64,000 nt of DNA from Pyrinomonadaceae bacterium (GCA_028284415.1 JANQRU010000004.1:1736001-1800000); one strand, 5' to 3'. Positions 53,726 through 62,145 are shown, counted from the first letter of the stretch. The notes: generated by a model not told the origin, from the sequence alone. Made by a program: numbers and translations.

Positions 53726-54400
53726 ATGAGAAATTATACTTTTATTTTGATCGGATTGTTTTTGTGTTTAGGAGTCACAGCTTTCGGTCAGACGGATAAC
53801 GATGATGTACAAGTTTGGAATCAGAATTCATTTGAATTTCCGCTGGTCAAAGATAACGACAGATTGAGCGGAGTTGTTTCAAATGATTTTCGTGTAACTG
53901 AAGATGTGAGCAATTTAGATGACATAAGATTTGGTTTTGCAGTCAAATACAAAGTTACAGACAATTTATCGATTGCTCCAAATTACGTTTTTAGAGTCAG
54001 TCGGGTTTCGGGCGGACCTGATCGTTACCAACATCAACTTCGATTTGATGTAACTCCGTCAAAAAAATTCAAGAATTTTTCCGTTGATAATAGAAGCCGT
54101 TTTGAACATCGTGCGAATACCGGCGGACGCGATGACGAAACCTATTATCGAAATCGAACGAGAATAAGAGTTCCTGTCAAAAAAGACGGCAAAACACTTT
54201 TCACGCCATATATCTCCACTGACGTTTGGCTTGATATACAAAATCCCGATCTATTTAGAAATGATGCCGCCGCCGGAATAAGCAGAAAAATTAACGACAA
54301 CACTTCGTTAAAAGTTTTCTATAATTATCGGCATAATTTTCAGGATTCACCGAGACACGAACACGCAATCGGTTTTGGTTTTTCTTTTGAAATAGATTAA
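53726..54400 (+). CDS. DUF2490-type outer-membrane beta-barrel protein (copy 1)
   Basis: A 224-residue exported protein (signal peptide ending TAFGQ). VQVWNQNSFEFPLVKD starts a predicted 8- to 12-strand barrel, with DIRFGFAVKYKVTDNL, QHQLRFDVTPSKKFKN, RFEHRANTGGRDDETYYRNRTRIRVPV (conserved core) and a terminal aromatic GFGFSFEID. It matches DUF2490. The ATG at 53726 is used because GGGAAGGGA precedes it; the longer frame begins upstream without a site. The next gene is a paralogue. Confidence 0.82.
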   Translation: MRNYTFILIGLFLCLGVTAFGQTDNDDVQVWNQNSFEFPLVKDNDRLSGVVSNDFRVTEDVSNLDDIRFGFAVKYKVTDNLSIAPNYVFRVSRVSGGPDRYQHQLRFDVTPSKKFKNFSVDNRSRFEHRANTGGRDDETYYRNRTRIRVPVKKDGKTLFTPYISTDVWLDIQNPDLFRNDAAAGISRKINDNTSLKVFYNYRHNFQDSPRHEHAIGFGFSFEID

Positions 54401-54418
54401 ATCCAAAGTCGCAATCTA

Positions 54419-55138
54419 ATGCTGAAAATGATCGTACGCAGAAAAATCTTGTCATTGAAAAAAATATCAAGCTTGATTTTTCTCTCTACGGTCATTTTTT
54501 TTTCCGGTGAGATTTTTGGACAAAGTGTTGAGGAGGATACTCAACTTTGGACGATTACAACGGTGGAATTTCCGTTTGATAAAGAAAATAAAAAACTTAG
54601 CGGTTATATATTCAGTGACCTGCGTACGGGAGAAAATATCAGTAGTCTGAACGATCTGAGATTCGGCTTTGGGGCGAAATATCAAGCAACAAAAAGTATT
54701 AAAATTCAGCCGAGTTATGTTTTCAGAGTTCAGAGAATTCCCGATAGACCGAATCGCATTGAACATCGTTTGAGATTTGATGTAACACCTAGAAAAAAGT
54801 TCAAAAGATTAACCCTTGATAACAGAAATCGCCTCGAACACAGAATCAGAACAGGCGGACGCGATGACCGCACATTTTATCGAAATCGAACGAGAGTCAG
54901 AGTTCCAGTTCGCAGAAATGACAAAACCATTTTCACGCCTTTCATCTCAAACGACACTTGGTTTGAAATACAGAATGCAAAAGTTTTCAGAAATGACGCG
55001 ATCGGTGGAATCAACAGAAAGATCAATGATAATTTCTCGGCTGAAGCATTTTACCGTTACCGGCAAACATTCCAACCAACTACGGAAACCGAAAAGGTCT
55101 TTGGAATAAGATTATCAATTGATTTCAAGATCGAATAG
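54419..55138 (+). CDS. DUF2490-type outer-membrane beta-barrel protein (copy 2)
   Basis: A 239-residue paralogue of the preceding gene. It keeps LWTITTVEFPFDKENK, DLRFGFGAKYQATKS, IEHRLRFDVTPRKKFKR and RTGGRDDRTFYRNRTRVRVPV at matching places (only the conserved segments are quoted). The signal peptide is longer, after a charged start. It follows copy 1 by 18 bases; a tandem duplication is the simple explanation. Function unknown. Confidence 0.8.
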   Translation: MLKMIVRRKILSLKKISSLIFLSTVIFFSGEIFGQSVEEDTQLWTITTVEFPFDKENKKLSGYIFSDLRTGENISSLNDLRFGFGAKYQATKSIKIQPSYVFRVQRIPDRPNRIEHRLRFDVTPRKKFKRLTLDNRNRLEHRIRTGGRDDRTFYRNRTRVRVPVRRNDKTIFTPFISNDTWFEIQNAKVFRNDAIGGINRKINDNFSAEAFYRYRQTFQPTTETEKVFGIRLSIDFKIE

Positions 55139-55320
55139 CAAAACAGTTACACTTATTTTTTGGACAAATTTTTTTAGTTGGTGACTCGAAAATGTGATTT
55201 CTAAAGTGTATTATAAAGTTAATCTTGATTTTTTTTTCAAGTTTTAAGTTTTATTAAGGATTTGAAGTATTTAGCGAAAGTTTTTTGATTAGAATTTAAG
55301 GGAAAAAGGTAGATAAGAAA

Positions 55321-56073
55321 ATGTTATTAGAAGTTAAAGATTTATACGTTGCCGTTGAAGGCACGAATATTTTGAAAGGGTTGAATTTGCAGGTCAAGAA
55401 AGGCGAAGTTCATGCGATTATGGGACCGAACGGTTCGGGGAAATCTACGTTGGCTAAAATTTTAGCGGGACATCCTGCTTATGAAGTTACAAAGGGAGAA
55501 ATTCTTTACGAAGGCAAAGATTTGCTCGAATTGGATCCGGATGAACGTGCGAGAGAGGGGGTCTTTATGGCTTTCCAATATCCGGTTGAAGTTCCGGGTG
55601 TTTCTAATTCGCAGTTTTTGCGTCTTGCTTACAATGAAAAAATGAAACACATCGGCGATGAAGAACTCGATCCGCTTGAGTTTAATGATTTGCTTAAAGA
55701 AAAAGCAAAGATTGTTGAGATGGATCCAAAATTTTTTAAACGTTCGGTTAATGAAGGTTTTTCGGGCGGTGAGAAAAAACGCAACGAGATTTTGCAAATG
55801 GCTGTTCTCGAACCGAAATTAGCTTTGTTGGATGAAACCGATTCGGGGCTTGATATTGACGCTTTGCGTATTGTTGCCAATGGTGTAAATCAACTCAAAT
55901 CTGAAGAGAATGCAGTTATTCTCGTTACGCATTATCAGAGACTTTTGGAATACATCATTCCCGATTTTGTCCACGTCTTGGCAAACGGAAAAATCGTTAA
56001 AGAGGGCGGAAAAGAGTTAGCTTTAGAACTTGAAGAAAAAGGCTACGATTGGGTAAAAGCCGCAGGACAGTAA
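55321..56073 (+). CDS. sufC: Fe-S assembly ATPase SufC
   Basis: A 250-residue ABC-type ATPase. Walker [10 protein letters not shown] is at residues 35-43, the [10 protein letters not shown] signature near 148 is specific to SufC, and [15 protein letters not shown] provides Walker B and D-loop. It energises the SufBCD scaffold. It is followed by sufD after 101 bases. A CTTGA-N8-TCAAG dyad at about 55229-55246 in the upstream spacer might be regulatory, but I do not claim it. Confidence 0.97.
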   Translation: MLLEVKDLYVAVEGTNILKGLNLQVKKGEVHAIMGPNGSGKSTLAKILAGHPAYEVTKGEILYEGKDLLELDPDERAREGVFMAFQYPVEVPGVSNSQFLRLAYNEKMKHIGDEELDPLEFNDLLKEKAKIVEMDPKFFKRSVNEGFSGGEKKRNEILQMAVLEPKLALLDETDSGLDIDALRIVANGVNQLKSEENAVILVTHYQRLLEYIIPDFVHVLANGKIVKEGGKELALELEEKGYDWVKAAGQ

Positions 56074-56117
56074 ACATACGAAGAGGTTTTTGTCTGCGAA
56101 TAAACGCAAATAGATTT

Positions 56118-56160
56118 GTAGGGGCGACGGCTTGTCCTCGCCCGTAAGCCGACAGGCGAA
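56118..56160. repeat. GC-rich nested hairpin between sufC and sufD
   Basis: GGGCGA (56122-56127) pairs with TCGCCC (56138-56143), and CGGCTT (56128-56133) with AAGCCG (56146-56151). The two hairpins are mutually exclusive. The GC content is unlike the surroundings. It resembles a dispersed intergenic repeat. Confidence 0.6.
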
Positions 56161-56174
56161 AAAGTAAGGTAAAG

Positions 56175-57473
56175 ATGACACAAGCAGGTAAAGAAACGAT
56201 TTATACAAAGGAATTTCAAAAGAGTTTTGAAAACGCGAATCAGCCCGAATGGTTGAAAAATTTGCGTAAGGAAGCATTTGATTATTTTACGGAAGAAGGT
56301 TTTCCGACTGTTCGTAACGAAGAATGGAAATATACTTCGGTAAATAGTGAGCAGTTAGCAGTTAACCGAAGTAGTGAATTGGACGTTGATGACGAGCAGA
56401 TTGAGAAGATTTTGACAGACATTGAGGGCGAAAATCGTTTGGTTTTTGTTGATGGGATTCTTGATGAAGAATTAACACTTCTTACCGATTTGCCCGAAGG
56501 CGTTAAAATCCGAAGTTTTGCTGAATCGTTGGAAGACGAAACTTTTAAAGCTAGTTTAACGAAGCTAGTTGAATTTGATTTCAATGGTTTTACAGCTTTG
56601 AACACGGCTTTTATTGAACAAGGCGTTTTCATACACGTTCCGAAAAATACAAAGGTTGAATCCAAAATTCATATTATTTTCATAGGCGAAAATGAAACGG
56701 CGAACTTTGCGAGAGTTTTGTATGTTGGTGAACAATTCAGCGAAGCAGAAATTATTGAGCAATATACACGAACACGCGAAGCGAATTATTTTACAAATGT
56801 TGTTTGCGAAGTGAATTTGGCAGATAACGCAAGGCTAGTTCACACTAGAGCTCAAAGAGAATCACATTCGGCAGTTCATATAATTACTTCGAACGCCGAA
56901 TTAAATCGCACAAGCGTTTATGACAACACAAATATAACTTTGGGTGCAAAACTTTCTCGTCACGATGTAAATCTGAGTTTCAATGAAGAAGGCGGTGAAG
57001 CTTGGGTTGACGGACTTTATTTGGTCGAAGATGGACAGCATACCGACACACATTCAAGAATTGACCACAAAGTAAAAAACTGTCATTCGCATCAAACTTA
57101 CAAAGGAATTCTCGATGGCAAATCCCGTGCGGTCTTTAACGGTAAAGTCTTTGTTCACGAAAATGCGAGTGGAACGGACGCCGAGCAATCAAACAAAAAC
57201 TTGCTTCTTTCAAACGAAGCAAGAGTTGATACCAAACCACAACTCGAAATCTTCAATGACGACGTAAAATGTGCCCACGGTGCAACAGTCGGACAACTTG
57301 AAGAAGAGGAATTGTTTTACTTGTTGAGCCGCGGTTTGCACGAATCTCTGGCAAGAAATCTTTTAACCTACGGTTTCGCCGAAGAGATTATAAACAAGAT
57401 CGAAATTCCTTCAATCAAAAAAGAGTTAGATGAGGCGGTTTTGAATCGTTTGCACGCAAAATTGGAGGCATAA
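56175..57473 (+). CDS. sufD: Fe-S assembly protein SufD
   Basis: A 432-residue SufD. The N-terminal helical region has GFPTVRNEEWKYTSV, and the beta-helix C-terminal half has HSRIDHKVKNCHSHQTYKGILDGKSRAVFNGK (conserved HSHQ and AVFNGK) and DVKCAHGATVGQL. It forms the scaffold with SufB and SufC. The 60-residue ribbon-helix-helix gene follows after 3 bases, so the operon continues. Confidence 0.96.
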   Translation: MTQAGKETIYTKEFQKSFENANQPEWLKNLRKEAFDYFTEEGFPTVRNEEWKYTSVNSEQLAVNRSSELDVDDEQIEKILTDIEGENRLVFVDGILDEELTLLTDLPEGVKIRSFAESLEDETFKASLTKLVEFDFNGFTALNTAFIEQGVFIHVPKNTKVESKIHIIFIGENETANFARVLYVGEQFSEAEIIEQYTRTREANYFTNVVCEVNLADNARLVHTRAQRESHSAVHIITSNAELNRTSVYDNTNITLGAKLSRHDVNLSFNEEGGEAWVDGLYLVEDGQHTDTHSRIDHKVKNCHSHQTYKGILDGKSRAVFNGKVFVHENASGTDAEQSNKNLLLSNEARVDTKPQLEIFNDDVKCAHGATVGQLEEEELFYLLSRGLHESLARNLLTYGFAEEIINKIEIPSIKKELDEAVLNRLHAKLEA

Positions 57474-57476
57474 TAA

Positions 57477-57659
57477 ATGAGAAAAAGAGTGAATTTAATT
57501 ATCGAAGAAGAAGTATTGGAAAAAATTGACGAAATCGCGGTCGAAAAAAACAAACGTGCCGCCGTTATAGAAAAAGCACTTTTGCAATTTATTGCTAAGG
57601 AAGAGAAAAAAGCGAAGAAAAACAAGAAAGCAAAGGAAGCAGAAGAAGTGGCTTTCTAA
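57477..57659 (+). CDS. Small ribbon-helix-helix-like protein
   Basis: A 60-residue protein. RVNLIIEEEVLEKIDEIAVEKNKRAAVIEKAL has a strand followed by two helices in the RHH/CopG pattern; a basic-acidic tail (KEEKKAKKNKK) ends it. RHH proteins bind DNA as dimers and often act as antitoxins. It sits between sufD (3 bases) and an unknown 225-residue gene (5 bases). Confidence 0.75.
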   Translation: MRKRVNLIIEEEVLEKIDEIAVEKNKRAAVIEKALLQFIAKEEKKAKKNKKAKEAEEVAF

Positions 57660-57664
57660 AATGG

Positions 57665-58342
57665 ATGGGAAAAGACATACAAAAACTTGACTTATCAAAA
57701 GATGAAAATGAGATTGCTGAATATCCAGAAAAACAGCAAAAGGATTATTTCCGTGATTTGTTAAAGATTCCTGTTTCGCTAATTCCAACAGGTAATTCTA
57801 TTCTTGATTTAGTTTTTACTTCTCCGCTTTCAAAAAGAAAGGACGCTTGGGCAAAAGAATTAGGAGAAAAGGTTCAAGAAATTCTAGATACTGGAATGAC
57901 CGTTGAAAATTTACAAAACAATGAAAAGTTTATTGATGCAGTATTTCAAGCAACTCAGATTGCAGTAAAGACAAGCCAAAAAGAGAAAATTGAATCTTTA
58001 AAAAATGCGATAAAAAATACAGTATTAGATGATTCTCTTGATGAATCATTTATTCAAATTAGCTTAAACCTTATTGATGAGTTAACACCAATTCATCTTA
58101 AGTTGCTGAAATTTTTCTTCAACCATTCAGAAACTGAAGTTAAAGGAAGAAGTATTGTTAAACACGGACGTTTTAGATGGCGAGTAGATGATGAAAATTT
58201 TCAAAGTCTAAGTGATGAAGAATTTGATTATTATATGAACAAACTAGAAACGGAAAGACTAATTATTATTTTATCTGATTCTAAAACAATTAGTGAATCA
58301 GGTGAAAAATTTCTAAAGTTTATTTCAAGTGTTGAATTATGA
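57665..58342 (+). CDS. Cytoplasmic helical protein of unknown function
   Basis: A 225-residue mostly helical, soluble protein. The central part (about 40-110) contains PLSKRKDAWAKELGEKVQEIL and NEKFIDAVFQATQIAVKTSQKEKIESLK, a helical pattern seen in uncharacterised proteins of defence and mobile contexts, but I cannot name the family. The C-terminal part (about 140-225) may be winged-helix-like (YYMNKLETERLIIIL). It overlaps the sufS start by 4 bases and follows the RHH gene, so it lies within the suf operon. Confidence 0.6.
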   Translation: MGKDIQKLDLSKDENEIAEYPEKQQKDYFRDLLKIPVSLIPTGNSILDLVFTSPLSKRKDAWAKELGEKVQEILDTGMTVENLQNNEKFIDAVFQATQIAVKTSQKEKIESLKNAIKNTVLDDSLDESFIQISLNLIDELTPIHLKLLKFFFNHSETEVKGRSIVKHGRFRWRVDDENFQSLSDEEFDYYMNKLETERLIIILSDSKTISESGEKFLKFISSVEL

Positions 58343-59583
58343 ATGAAGCAGTAAAAGAGATGAAAAATTTTGACGTTAATAAAGTTCGGGAAGATTTTCC
58401 TGTTTTATCACAAGAAGTTAATGGGAAACCGCTTCGCTATTTGGATAATGCGGCTTCTTCGCAGGTGCCAACTTTAGTTATCGAGCGTGGTGCGGAATAC
58501 CTGCAAAAGGAACATTCAAACGTGCATCGTGGTGTGCATTATCTATCGCAAAAAGCGACAACAGAATATGAAGCGGCACGCGAGAAGGTTCGTAAGTTTA
58601 TCAACGCGAAGGAAGCTGCGGAATGTATTTTCGTCAAAGGCTGCACGGACGGCGTGAACTTGGTGGCGAATGGTTATGGACGAAAGTTTATTGGCGAAGG
58701 CGACGAGATAATTTTGTCGCAAATGGAACATCATTCGAATATCGTTCCTTGGCAGATGTTAGCGGAAGATGTCGGTGCAAAAATTCGTGTGATTCCGATG
58801 AATGAGGCAGGTGAACTGATTATGGATGAGTATGAAAATATGCTCAACGAACGCACGAAAATGGTTGCTGTTTCGCATATTTCTAACGCACTCGGCACGG
58901 TTTTGCCCGTCAAAGAAATTATCGAAACTGCTCATAAATTTGGCGTTCCCGTATTGGTTGATGGTGCTCAAGCTGTTCCACATCAAAGAGTCGATGTTCA
59001 AGATTTAGACGCAGATTTTTATACTTTTTCAGGACACAAAATGTTTGCCCCGACGGGAAGTGGTGTGCTTTACGGAAAGCGTGAATTTTTAGAAAAAATG
59101 CGACCGTATCAAGGCGGTGGTTCGATGATCCGCACCGTTTCGTTCGACAAAACGACCTACGCTCCAATTCCCGAAAAATTTGAAGCAGGAACTCCTTCTA
59201 TCGCCCCCGCAATCGGACTCGGTGCAGCGATTGATTATCTAAATTCGATTGATCTAGATGCGGCATTTGCTTACGAACACGAACTGCTCGAATACGCAAC
59301 CGAAAAATTATCTGCATTAGAAAATGTGAAAATTGTTGGAACAGCAAAAGATAAAGCTTCCGTAGTTTCATTCATAATCGAAGGCGTTCATCCGCACGAC
59401 ATCGGTACGATTCTCGATCAAGAAGGAATCGCCATCCGTGCCGGACATCATTGTGCTCAACCTGTGATGGATTTCTATGAAGTCCCCGCAACAGCACGTA
59501 TGAGTCTTGCGTTTTACAACACAAAAGAAGATGTTGATACATTGGTAAATGCGATTCAGAAAGTTATTGACGTTTTTGCCTGA
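58339..59583 (+). CDS. sufS: SufS-type cysteine desulfurase
   Basis: A 414-residue group II desulfurase. LRYLDNAASSQVP, MEHHSNIVPWQ, DGAQAVPHQRVDVQ, the PLP lysine in FSGHKMFAPTGSG, and the active-site cysteine in RAGHHCAQP near residue 375 are visible. It extracts sulphur from cysteine and passes it to SufU, encoded 3 kb downstream. It overlaps the preceding gene by 4 bases and can be placed in the suf operon. Confidence 0.97.
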   Translation: MNEAVKEMKNFDVNKVREDFPVLSQEVNGKPLRYLDNAASSQVPTLVIERGAEYLQKEHSNVHRGVHYLSQKATTEYEAAREKVRKFINAKEAAECIFVKGCTDGVNLVANGYGRKFIGEGDEIILSQMEHHSNIVPWQMLAEDVGAKIRVIPMNEAGELIMDEYENMLNERTKMVAVSHISNALGTVLPVKEIIETAHKFGVPVLVDGAQAVPHQRVDVQDLDADFYTFSGHKMFAPTGSGVLYGKREFLEKMRPYQGGGSMIRTVSFDKTTYAPIPEKFEAGTPSIAPAIGLGAAIDYLNSIDLDAAFAYEHELLEYATEKLSALENVKIVGTAKDKASVVSFIIEGVHPHDIGTILDQEGIAIRAGHHCAQPVMDFYEVPATARMSLAFYNTKEDVDTLVNAIQKVIDVFA

Positions 59584-59647
59584 CAATTTGACTGGAACTT
59601 CAAATTTTTTCTTTAGCTTCATAAATAGTTATGTAGAAACATAAATA

Positions 59648-60418
59648 ATGAAAAGTATATATGGAAACATAGAAGAATTTAATGGACAAGGGTATGTCTC
59701 ATTTTTAGATATTTTAGGATTTTCTAATGAAATAATGAGTTCATGGGGGAAAGGTAAACCAACGCCTCTTGAGAAATTACTAAAGTTTAAGAACATCATT
59801 GAATCTCCCGAAGAAGTTTTACCTTCATTAAAAAAAACAGAAGGATCAAGAATTTATGTTTGTCGAACATATTCTGTTTCAGACAGTATTATTGTTTCAC
59901 ATGGAATAGATGAGCCAAAAGTAATAGGAGATTTAGCATTAGGTGTGGCAACTTTGCTAGGTAACATTAGTCATATCTGGAGTTACGCTATATCCATAGG
60001 TTATACACTGAGAGGAGCTATCGATTTTGGGGATATTTACTGGAATAAATCGGAAATTATTGGACCTTCATTTATTAAAGCCTACTCACTTGAATCAAGT
60101 GTTGCTAAAGTTTCAAGAGTCCTTTTTTCTTCAGATTTAAACGAACTTCTCTTTAATTTATTCATACAATCACCAGAACTAATGTCACATCAGGCTAAAT
60201 ATTTTATGAAGGATATCGATGGTTACATAATTCTAAATCCGCACACTTTATATACTGAAGATGATGAAAGATTAAAAATAATTGATTCTTTAGAGACTAT
60301 GAAGGGTAATCAAACTAATTTTTTAATAAAAGAAAAATATACGCCTTTGCTAAATATTTTAAAAAATAAAGACCTTAAACATTATAAAATAGATAAAGAA
60401 GAGCTTAGAAAGTATTAA
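59648..60418 (+). CDS. Nucleotidyl-cyclase-fold-like protein
   Basis: A 256-residue cytoplasmic protein. YVSFLDILGFSNEIM (about 16-30) and SVSDSIIVSHG (about 75-85) provide two aspartates in the places where class III nucleotidyl cyclases hold metal, followed by YTLRGAIDFGDIYW and IIGPSFIKAYSLESSVAKVSRVLFS. This pattern is found in uncharacterised bacterial proteins related to cyclases. Activity is not established. The gene is AT-rich and not obviously linked to its neighbours. Confidence 0.6.
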   Translation: MKSIYGNIEEFNGQGYVSFLDILGFSNEIMSSWGKGKPTPLEKLLKFKNIIESPEEVLPSLKKTEGSRIYVCRTYSVSDSIIVSHGIDEPKVIGDLALGVATLLGNISHIWSYAISIGYTLRGAIDFGDIYWNKSEIIGPSFIKAYSLESSVAKVSRVLFSSDLNELLFNLFIQSPELMSHQAKYFMKDIDGYIILNPHTLYTEDDERLKIIDSLETMKGNQTNFLIKEKYTPLLNILKNKDLKHYKIDKEELRKY

Positions 60419-60486
60419 AAAAATGAAAAATTTATATTGAAGTTTTAATACAGAATGCTCGTCGAAAGAAAGTAACAAATCACAAT

Positions 60487-60891
60487 ATGTGGACTTGTAA
60501 AATCTGCAAGAGAAAATTCAAAACAAAAAATCAATCACATTCATGTGTTGTAAAAGATATTGGCGAATTGTTTATTGACCGTCCTGATAGTTTGGTTTTG
60601 GCATTCGATAAACTTATGAACGCTGTTTTGGAATGGAAACCGAATAGTTGCGGAGCGTCGATAAATTCGATTGTTTTTACTAACAAAAAAGCTTGGTTAA
60701 TTGTGAAACCTATGAAAAAAGAATTAGACATAAAGTTTTACAACGATGAGCAATTGGATAGTTCGCTATTACATAAAGTCACAAACTATAACAATAAATA
60801 TGCTCATCACGTTAGAATTAAAGATGAATCCGAGGTAACGCCAAAATTAATTGAACTACTGAAGATAGGTTTTGAATTTGCGTTGAAATAA
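60487..60891 (+). CDS. DUF5655-like protein with N-terminal zinc-binding motif
   Basis: A 134-residue protein. WTCKICKRKF...SHSC (CxxC at residues 4-7 and HxC near 18-20) suggests a small zinc site. The remainder (FIDRPDSLVLAFDKLMNAVLEWKPN, FTNKKAWLIVKPMKKELDIKFY, YAHHVRIKDESEVTPKLIELLKIGFEF) matches the DUF5655 pattern as I recall it. Function unknown; cytoplasmic. Confidence 0.72.
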   Translation: MWTCKICKRKFKTKNQSHSCVVKDIGELFIDRPDSLVLAFDKLMNAVLEWKPNSCGASINSIVFTNKKAWLIVKPMKKELDIKFYNDEQLDSSLLHKVTNYNNKYAHHVRIKDESEVTPKLIELLKIGFEFALK

Positions 60892-60900
60892 AGATTTGCA

Positions 60901-61191
60901 ATGTCCCTTTCGTACTTAAAAGAAGCGATAGAAAATGACGATTCAGAAAAGCTGATTCGTTATGTGCGTCTGCATTTTGGGGACGGTGATGAGAAAAAAG
61001 GAGCGAAGGAAATTGATAAGGCTTGGATTGAGGCTTTAAAACCGATGCTTGATTTGCCGGAAACGGACAGGGAATTTATTTTGAAGACTTTGGCGGAAAA
61101 AGATACGGCGACTTTGGCACATTTATTTTTTCATCTGCACTTTTATTTTGTTGAAAAATCGGGTGAATGGATTCACGACGGAAAGGTTTGA
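60901..61191 (+). CDS. Small cytoplasmic protein of unknown function
   Basis: A 96-residue acidic, helical protein. LSYLKEAIENDDSEKLIRYVRLHFG and ALKPMLDLPETDREFILKTLAEKDTATLAHLFFHLHFYF are its distinctive segments; no family recognised. It follows the DUF5655-like gene by 9 bases and precedes a long inverted-repeat spacer. Confidence 0.6.
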   Translation: MSLSYLKEAIENDDSEKLIRYVRLHFGDGDEKKGAKEIDKAWIEALKPMLDLPETDREFILKTLAEKDTATLAHLFFHLHFYFVEKSGEWIHDGKV

Positions 61192-61205
61192 TTTTTAAGA
61201 GGAAG

Positions 61206-61312
61206 TTCTTAGCGACCTTTGCGTCTTAAGCTTTGCGTTCTCTGCGGTTAAACCTGTTTCTTTTACCGCAAAGGTCGCATAGAGTTTAAGACGCAAAGAA
61301 ACGCAGAGTTAA
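61206..61312. repeat. Inverted-repeat element of GCAAAG/GACGC words
   Basis: GCGACCTTTGCG (61212-61223) pairs with CGCAAAGGTCGC (61267-61278), and TTTGCGTCTTAA (61218-61229) with TTAAGACGCAAA (61286-61297). CTCTGCG (61240-61246) pairs with CGCAGAG (61302-61308). The overlapping arms form alternative hairpins. It resembles intergenic repeats with CTTTGCGTCTTTGCGT words seen in many genomes. Confidence 0.75.
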
Positions 61313-61330
61313 AATAAGTTATAGAAAATA

Positions 61331-62143
61331 GTGAAGACACAAACTGAAAAAGAATTGCGTCCGGGACTTTGGGAAACGGTCAATGAACGCTATCCCGATT
61401 CGATGATTACGAAAGATGATTTTGTAGAATTGGCGAAATTATCAAAGCCTTTGAGTGAATCAAGACTTACATTTGTTAGCACGGCGGGAGTCCAGCCAAA
61501 AGGTTCTATGCCGTTTGATACCGTTCATCCCGTTGGTGATTATACTTTTCGGCGTGTGCCGTCGAATGCAAAACCGAAAGATTTGGAAATTCATCAGCTC
61601 AAATATCCGACTTTCGGGGCGGAAGAAGACTTGAATGTAATCTTTCCGATTGAGCGTTTGCAGGAATTAACGCAAGAAAAATTTATCGGTGGTTTGACGG
61701 AAAGTTTTTATTCATTTATCGGTTACAATATGGATGGCGAGCGTTTGGAAAACACCTTGGCGGAAGATATTGCTGAAGCAGTCGAAGCCGAAAATGCGGA
61801 TGTTGTATTGCTTTCACCCGCTTGACCGATCTGCCATCAGAGCATCTCGCTGGTTCAGCGAGCGATTGAAAAAATAGGAATTCCAACAGTTTCGATGTCT
61901 GTTTCGTTAGATGTAACCGAACGCATCAAACCGCCACGAGCGGTATTTCTACCGTTTATGATGGGACATCATTTTGGTGTGCCGCATCACAAAGATTTGC
62001 AGACGGAAATTATCAAAACCGCTTTGTCGAGAATTACAAAAGCAGAAAAGAGTGGAGATATTTTTCACTTTCCGAAGACTTGGTCGGAAGCGAGGAAAGA
62101 AGGTAAAAAGTTAAAAGTAAAAAGGCAAAAATTCGGAGATTAG
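61331..62143 (+). CDS. Glycine/sarcosine/betaine-reductase selenoprotein B-family protein with in-frame UGA (probable selenoprotein)
   Basis: Reading starts at GTG 61331 (no ATG upstream in frame) and runs 164 codons to a UGA at 61823-61825. It then continues in frame with PICHQSISLVQRAIEKIGIPTVS to a TAG at 62141, 270 residues if UGA is selenocysteine. The sequence right after UGA is typical of the family, and U165/C168 make a UxxC pair. A hairpin suitable as a SECIS follows. The N-terminal half (TFVSTAGVQPKGSMPFD, GDYTFRRVP, FPIERLQEL) also fits. The last residues (KKLKVKRQKFGD) come from a word-like repeat tract. A nonsense mutation is the alternative. No sel genes lie in the window. Confidence 0.78.
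61823..61862 (+). promoter_or_regulatory. UGA codon with SECIS-like hairpin
   Basis: Twenty bases after UGA, CTCGCT (61846-61851) pairs with AGCGAG (61857-61862) around the loop GGTTC. A short stem with a G-rich apical loop, starting about 20 bases after UGA, is within the range of bacterial SECIS elements read by SelB. Confidence 0.65.
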
Positions 62144-62145
62144 TT

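Noticed and set aside
55229..55246. CTTGA-N8-TCAAG dyad upstream of sufC as an Rrf2 operator
   Set aside because: The loop is a T run, the half-sites are short, and the pattern differs from the shared motif at 48149 and 50600.
56341..56372. Word tract GAGCAGTTAGCAGTTA in sufD as a repeat insertion
   Set aside because: The words look like those of spacers, but the length of SufD here is ordinary and the segment may simply be coding.
61895..62143. Independent 82-codon gene after the UGA
   Set aside because: Its sequence is the second half of the selenoprotein-like frame; the residues between UGA and its ATG are also family-typical, so it is not a separate gene.
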